This document shows, piece by piece, positions 58,601 through 64,000 of a DNA stretch of 64,000 nucleotides (its first letter is position 1; each line of letters starts with the position of its first letter). This DNA is from Scenedesmus sp. ARA3 (taxonomy: Eukaryota > Chlorophyta > Chlorophyceae > Sphaeropleales > Scenedesmaceae), in the NCBI GenBank assembly GCA_004335835.1, contig RWJK01001533.1, forward strand, positions 49,393-113,392, read 5' to 3'. The position numbers were made by a program, and so were the translations under genes. The notes beneath the pieces are model-generated. The model was given only the letters and a program-made list of their open reading frames with translations. It was not told where the DNA came from and did not search any database.

Positions 58601-60778
58601 GCTGCAAGCACTGCTGCTGCTGTGTTACGTCAGACAACCATTCAAGGCGCCTGCATGGTGCTGCTCTATCCTTGACCTGATCTAAGCCATCGTATACTGC
58701 ATGGCCTAATATGTCATTGCCTTTTCAAACCACTGTGCGCAGGCGAGCGCGGGCTGCGGCTGTCTGGTGGCGAGAAGCAGCGCGTGGCGTTTGCGCGCGC
58801 CGTGCTGAAGCAACCGGCCATCCTGGTGCTGGATGAGGCCACCTCTGCTCTTGACAGCCTGACTGAGAAGATGGTGCAGGACAGCCTGGCCGCCATACGG
58901 GGACGCTGCACACAAGTGAGTTACTGGGTGGCTTGTTGCTGCTGATGTGTCAGCCCATAGGGGCAGCATGCATGGTTGCAGCAGCAGATCTGGTGGTGGC
59001 AGCTGTTGTGGTGGGTGCTGAAGCAGCCTGCCATCCTGGTGCTGGATGAGGCGACGAGCGCATTGGACAGCCCGACTGAGAAGATGGTGCAGGACAGCCT
59101 GGCCGCCATACGGGGCCGCTGCACGCAGGTGGGTGACTGTGCAGCTTGCTGGTGGCTTGTTGCTGGTGGTCGGGGCACTGCTGTCAATGTTTCAGCCCAG
59201 AATGGCATTTGCATGGTTGCAGTGGTTGTGATGGTTTCACTGTCTGTGGTGGGGGTGCTGAAGCAGCCGGCCATCCTGGTGCTGCCACGAGTGCGCTGGA
59301 CAGCCTGGCTGAGAATATGGTGCAGGACAGCCTGGCTGCCATACGGGGACGCTGCACGCAGGTGTGGGCCTTGTTGATGGCAACTGCTGGTTGTGGTAGC
59401 ACTCCAGCACACACTCATGAGGTTTGCATCATGTACTGACCATCACTCCTGCTGCTGCTTGTGCTGTTGCTGCCGCTGCTTCTGATGCTGGTGCTGCTGC
59501 AGCTGATCGTAGCACATCGGCTGAGCACGGTGATGGATGCTGACATCATCGTGGTGCTGGAGCGGGGCAAGGTGGGCCGGGCCGGCAGTGCATTGCTGTG
59601 CTGTGCTTTGCCGAGCTGTGCAAAGTAGTATGCACAGTAGTACCACAATGTGATGGCCTGGCTGGAGCCTGCATTGGGACCTGCAGCGGCTGGGGCTAAG
59701 TTTACTCTGCTGCTCTGGCCTGCAGCCAGCATGCTCTGCTCACTGTGCTGCACGTGGTGCCAACACCATGGACAGCGCCCAAGCACAGCAACCTTTCACT
59801 GCCTGCATGCTGAGATGTTCTTTGAATTTTGTTTATGATGTGAGGCACCCTCGGCGTTCCGTGTGCTGCGCACAGGTGGTGGAGCAGGGCACACATGCGC
59901 AGCTCATAGACCAAGGGGGTCAGTACTGCAGCATGTGGAGCCGCCAGCAGGACTACTGCAGCATACCGCCCTCGCCCAGCCCAGGCCCGGGCCTAGCAGC
60001 AGCAGCAGCAGCAGCAGCGCGGCTGCCGCGGGACAAGTCGCTTGGGGCGTCGCCGCTGCCGGGTGAAGTGAGCAGGGGTATAAAAGGGCCTCTGAAGCTG
60101 CTGCTGCGGCAGCCGGAGGATGGAGATGACCCTTCTGCAGCAGAGCAGCAGCAGCAGCAGCAAGGGGACAGCCCTGCTGACTCAGCTGCTGCTACTGCTG
60201 CTGGTGATGATGAGGAGGGACCTGGGTTAATTGATGTAGATAGCTTGGGGGAGTTGGCAGCAGCAGGTGCAGATGACGGCGGGGTCAACGGTAGGAGCAG
60301 CAGAAGCAGCGGGGGTGGGGCAGCAGCAGCAGAGGATGAGGAGGAGGGTGGGGTGAGGCGGCTGGTGGACAGCAGCGCCAGCATACGGCGCTACCACATG
60401 CTGCGGAGAGCTGAGACAGGTGGGTGAGGTGTTCCCTGGTGCTGTTGGCACAGTGTTCGCTTGTTGTGTGTTGTGAATGAGCAAGTATCTTGCACTGCAA
60501 GTATCTTGAACTGCGGCGCAATAGTGCAGGCAGCTTGCGTGTATGTACGCATGCACTGCTTTAAACTTGGAGTTTGCACTGCTATGGCAACAGGCAGCTG
60601 ATGCGTGTTTGCTTGTAGTGGGTCCTTCTGCAATCACCATTGCATCATTGTCTTGTGCTATGTACTTGCAGGTACCTCGGATGTCGAGTTTTTGGAAACG
60701 CCCTCGCCCGAGGTGCCGGAGGAGCTGGAGCAGCAGCAGCAGCAGCGGCGGCCTGGCAGCGCAGGATCCCAGCAGTGA
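52615..60778 (+). CDS. HMT1/ABCB6-like half-size ABC transporter with N-terminal TMD0
   Basis: HMT1-type transporters move phytochelatin or glutathione-metal complexes into vacuoles or vesicles. Seventeen exons: 52615-52905, 53174-53322, 53422-53493, 53601-53867, 54185-54704, 55049-55174, 55409-55576, 56003-56143, 56299-56505, 56960-57082, 57478-57602, 57921-58104, 58391-58466, 58743-58915, 59503-59571, 59876-60419, 60672-60778. They sum to 1114 codons (1113 residues). Exons 1-4 encode a TMD0 with about five helices. Exons 5-9 encode the six-helix core ([68 protein letters not shown]). The nucleotide-binding domain has Walker [10 protein letters not shown] (about 718-726), Q-loop VVPQD, signature LSGGE, Walker [13 protein letters not shown] and H-loop VAHRLSTV. 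Length exceeds the usual ~800-850 because of an Ala-rich loop in exon 5 and a long acidic, Gln-rich tail (exons 16-17). Exons 7, 10, 11 and 14 have partial copies in introns. Confidence 0.94.
55635..55720 (+). repeat. Tail copy of HMT1-like exon 7
   Basis: Repeats the end of exon 7 ([15 protein letters not shown] onward, then the Arg/Lys-rich end) with small insertions that shift the frame. The real donor is at 55577. Confidence 0.8.
56731..57420 (+). repeat. Head copies of HMT1-like exons 10 and 11
   Basis: Acceptor plus VQKALI starts at 56731 and 56850 before the real exon 10 at 56960. The second copy reaches [10 protein letters not shown]. Acceptor plus [10 protein letters not shown] starts at 57380 before the real exon 11 at 57478 and then meets TAG. 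Confidence 0.88.
59019..59361 (+). repeat. Two tail copies of HMT1-like exon 14 (Walker B region)
   Basis: [19 protein letters not shown] and the rest through the donor recurs ending at 59128, and in a version with a deletion ending at 59361. The real donor is after 58915. Neither copy has an acceptor immediately before it. Confidence 0.88.
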
Positions 60779-61088
60779 CACCCGTTACTCGTGACGGGAT
60801 GGGCCGTCACATGTTGGGGTTGTCTGTGTTGGTAGTCTGTTTTGGTATTCTGTTTGAAGCTGAGGTTCATGTGAGCCAGTCGTCATGCAGGGGTTGAGGA
60901 TTGTTTTGGTGTGCATTGGAATCAGGGTACACTGTAGATCTGCGTGGACCAGCTGGCACTGTAACATGGTGCGGCTTTGGAGGTTGTTGGGCAGGCATCC
61001 CATGCAGTTCATAGCCCTTCTCGGCCTCCAGTGAAACTTTGAAGAATCACAAGACTGACTGGGGACAGAGGCAGTAGTGAGTTTGACA

Positions 61089-61116
61089 TGTAAGAGGCCT
61101 TAGGCGCCCCTTGTAA
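61089..61116 (+). terminator. Candidate poly(A) signals (two TGTAA) for the HMT1-like gene
   Basis: TGTAA at 61089-61093 and 61112-61116, a little over 300 bases after the TGA. The second is followed by an AT-rich patch with ATAAAATG. Confidence 0.42.
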
Positions 61117-61618
61117 CAGCATAAAATGTATTCATATTGTCTTAAGTCCCTATTGTTGTGGCTTAAGGCCAGAGAAGCTCCCTGCCAAAGGCACTTGAGC
61201 AGACCCCTTCGTACAGCCCCCATGTGCCATACTCTCCTTTCCTCAAGTCCCCCTCAAAACAGTCACTTAAGGCCTCTAGGGGTCCTATGAGATCTTGACA
61301 ATCCTTTTCAGTGTCTGTGCAATCCACTCGTGGCTGTTCAGATCCACTGTTTGCGAGTCGTCGTCTGTGCAATGCAGTTTCAGTCTCTACAATGCGAATG
61401 GCCGTCTGCACAATCCATATTGCCTAGAATAGCTACAATCCTCTCTAATGCGTGCAATCCAATGCGTGCAAGTAGTTCTTTAGATTCTCTCCGCGCCCCT
61501 TTCTGCCCTGGAGGCTTTAAGAGTTGCAGGTGCTGTGCAATGCCTAGCATTTTGCATGCAGATGGTTGTGCTTGTTTGTTCAACATTTGATGAAGTTCAA
61601 TCAGCTCCGGCAGTCCCC

Positions 61619-61899
61619 ACCCACGGCACCGTGGTGCCAGTTTGAGTCGGCGCATCCCCACGGCACCGTGGTGCTAGTATGAGTCAGCGCATCCCACGGC
61701 ACCGTGGTGCTAGTATGAGTCAGCGCACCCCCACGGCACCGTGGTGCCAGTTTGAATCGGCGCATCCCCACGGCACCGTGGTGCTAGTATGAGTCAGCGC
61801 ATCCCACGGCACAGTGGTGCTAGTATGAGTCAGCGCATCCCCACGGCACCGTGGTGCTAGTATGAGTCAGCGCATCCCACGGCACCGTGGTGTTAGTAA
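61619..61899. repeat. 36-37-bp tandem array with a palindromic core, about eight copies
   Basis: Each unit has CCACGGCACCGTGG (six-base inverted arms around CA), then TGCTAGTATGAGTCAGCGCA or a close variant. Units alternate between three and four leading C residues, and two units (first and fourth) share the variant TGCCAGTTTGA, suggesting a higher-order repeat of three. Confidence 0.92.
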
Positions 61900-62094
61900 G
61901 TGTGTGTCTGGTGGGTAGAGGGTTTAAGGCTAGGCTCTCCTGTGTAACAAGCACGCAATTGTATGGTCCGGATGTCAAGCAAGTTACCTGTGATCTTGTG
62001 CACGACAACCTTTGATGGAAGCGCAACAGCAATGTGGAACCAACTTGATCAGAATATGTTGCGGCGGAGATTGCTGGACCCTGATCACAAGTTA

Positions 62095-63875
62095 TCAAGC
62101 ATCAGCAGCAGCTGCTGCAGCTAGGTCAAGCCTGCCAAACGCAATCTGGGAGAAGTGCTGCAACTTTAGCATAGACTGCCCAAGCTGCAGCTGAACAGAG
62201 CCACCGCAAAACCCAGCAGAGAGCTGCTCCACCCTGTCAGCCAGCAGTGCATAAGCACCAGCCAGCCGCCCATCAACTAGCCTGCTGCTGTCAGGTGCTG
62301 CCAAGCCCACAAAAGACATGCGCGGAAGCCTGCTCAGGAACCCGCCAACACCAGCGCTGCTGCGAAGGTGCATGCTACCTAAGCCTGCAAAGTCACGCAG
62401 CAGTGCCACAGGCAGCTGTTCGTCTGTGCCGGCATCACCCAACGCTGGCTCATACAGCTGGTTGTTCAGCAGTGCCTCATCCCCAGCCCAGCTGCGCACA
62501 AAGCTATCCATGCCCCTCACGCAACGCTGCATGCTGCTGCTGCCCAGCACAGCTGCCAGCATGGTGCCCCTTGGAGCTGCTACAGCGCTAGGCCCGTAGC
62601 TGAGCAGGTCCACATCCAAAGGCACGCCAGCAATGCTGGAGCCATGCTGCAGCTCTGGTGGCAGCTGGCCTTCCTGCCACTCAGGGCTGGCCTGCGTACA
62701 CAAAGCAGTTGGCAGCAAAAGAAGCAGGCAGTGTGTACTGAGTACAACACATCGAGCAATGCCTAGCTATTGACTCTGACGTATTACAAGCAGACTGGCC
62801 AGACCGTAAGCTGACAGCCAACAACTGCAGCTGTTTTGCACAGCTCACCAGCTTCATTGGCGTGCCTGTGGATGCCACTGCCTCGTAGCAACTGTTGGCT
62901 GCGTACTTGAGTGCCTCCTCTGTACTGTGTGAAGCCAGCTGTGCGCTCACAGCCAGCCGCACGCCGCACTGCACTGCACACTTCTGCACGCTGTGCCGCA
63001 CATCATAGCCTGTCAGGGGCTTTAGCTGCAGCAGCACGCCCTTGCCTCCCCTTGGCTTCCTGTGCACCAGCCTAAGCACATCTCCTTCACACTGCTGGTG
63101 CTCTGCTGCTTCTGCCGCTGTTGCTGCTGCAGCATTGCCGCTGTTGCCCTCATCTGCTAGGTTGCTGCTGAGCTTTGCACCAGCATCACCCTCACCATCA
63201 CCTTCGCTGCCACTGCCACTGCCAGCATCTGCGCTGCACTTGCTAGCACTGTTGCTGTTGCTGCTGCTGCTGATCAAGTACAGAGTTGGCGTGCTGCCAT
63301 GCAGGTCACCAGCTGTCACCACCTTCCAGCAGCCTGCTGACACATCTGCTTGGAAGTCAGGCTGCTGCTGACGCTTGGGGCCTGCCTTACTGCTGCCAAA
63401 GCGCCTGTTCAGCAGCAGGCGAGCCCCTATGGAGCCGCGGGTGAACCAGCTGGCCATGAGGCACAGCACCACCAGCCGCGCAGGGTCCCACATGGCCAGC
63501 TGAGGCGGCAGCAGGTGCTTGCGCACAGACAGCCACTCAATGCGCTGCAGCGGTGCTGCCCTGCCCCTGCCGCGCTTGCGCTCACTCTGCTTGCACTTGG
63601 GTGCTTTGATCAGCAGCACAGCACCTGCAGCCCTGAAGGCCTCCAGCATCTCATCCGCACTGTGAGCTGCGTCAGGCTGCAGCGCTGCCAGAGCAAGGGC
63701 AGCCAGGTTGGTGCTGCTGTGGTCTGGTGCCTGCAGCTTGAAGCAGCCCAGGTGGTACAGGCTGATGTCGCTGGGCCGTTCATTGCACAGCACCCGGAAC
63801 AGCAGAGCCAGCACCAGCATGGCCCAGCGGTTGACCTGCTCCAGTGCGCGAGGTGGTATGAAGTCGGTGCCACGC
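62095..63875 (-). CDS. Unrecognised protein, 3' part only
   Basis: I do not recognise this protein. Two exons can be read: 63875-62849 (begins after an acceptor with one base of a split codon) and 62691-62095, ending in TGA; together about 541 codons. The gene continues beyond the right edge. The first exon opens with a helix-rich block (FIPPRALEQVNRWAMLVLAL, then CNERPSDISLYHLG), a basic linker (KCKQSERKRGRGR), WDPARLVVLCLMASW, and an acidic Gly/Ser-rich loop. It then has the block VLRLVHRKPRGGKGVLLQLK. The second has FLSRLPRMSFVGLAAPD and a C-terminal Ala run. No signal peptide is visible in this part. Third-position GC and absence of frame breaks support a real gene. No exon-edge copies were noticed. 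Confidence 0.62.
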
Positions 63876-64000
63876 CTGCAGGTTTGGCAGACAGAACCAG
63901 CATGCGTCATCACTTGCATGACAACTAGGTGTTGCTATGATAGCCAGCTGTAGGTATATGTACTGCCTGCTGCACACACTACTGCAGCCTCTGGTGGTTC

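Larger units (their letters stand above)
60779..62094. other. Convergent 3' flanks with palindromic tandem array
   Basis: The right end of the HMT1-like gene and the 3' end of the minus-strand gene face each other here. Apart from two TGTAA motifs and the 37-bp array, nothing recognisable. A TTAAGGCC-type word recurs several times between 61095 and 61275. Confidence 0.5.

Noticed and set aside
61619..61899. CRISPR array
   Set aside because: The whole unit repeats, without unique spacers, and the genome is eukaryotic.

Overview
The window is nuclear DNA of a eukaryote with many spliceosomal introns, most likely a chlorophyte green alga. Introns have GT..AG ends and are frequent. Coding exons are GC-rich and full of CAG/GCA/CTG runs that give poly-Gln, poly-Ala and poly-Leu tracts. 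TGTAA, the usual green-algal poly(A) signal, appears downstream of several genes. The gene set (IFT57, a YSL metal-nicotianamine-type transporter, an HMT1-type ABC transporter, a BAHD-type acyltransferase) fits a flagellate or zoospore-forming chlorophyte. A relative of Scenedesmaceae/Chlamydomonadales is my inference; no marker in the window fixes the genus.

Layout from left to right: 3' part of IFT57 (+); a mitotic-type cyclin (+); about 5.5 kb without recognisable coding sequence; a BAHD/HXXXD acyltransferase (+); about 4 kb of non-coding sequence; a three-RRM protein of CELF/FCA type with a C-terminal KH-like domain (-); an M14 zinc carboxypeptidase (+); a 12-exon YSL/OPT transporter (+); a non-coding stretch with a 55-base assembly gap; a secreted protein of unknown family (+); a Gln-rich protein with ARM-like repeats and unresolved exons (+); a multi-pass membrane protein (-); and, head-to-head with it, a 17-exon HMT1/ABCB6-like half ABC transporter (+). 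A 37-bp palindromic tandem repeat follows, then the 3' end of an unrecognised gene (-) that runs off the right edge.

I placed exon joins by reading splice sites, frame and family similarity. For IFT57, the cyclin, the acyltransferase, the carboxypeptidase, the YSL and ABC transporters and the membrane protein, the exon lengths sum to whole codons and all phases agree. That makes the models self-consistent, but they have not been checked against transcripts.

The most striking feature is not a gene. Five unrelated genes carry partial tandem copies of their own exon edges inside introns, or after the stop codon. Copies upstream of an exon repeat its first part with the 3' splice site; copies downstream repeat its last part with the 5' splice site or the stop. 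I count more than thirty. The arrangement leaves the spliced message intact, and in one case (the carboxypeptidase zinc-ligand exon) it may have produced a usable alternative exon. CTG runs also sit repeatedly just before 3' splice sites, as if they serve as the pyrimidine tract.
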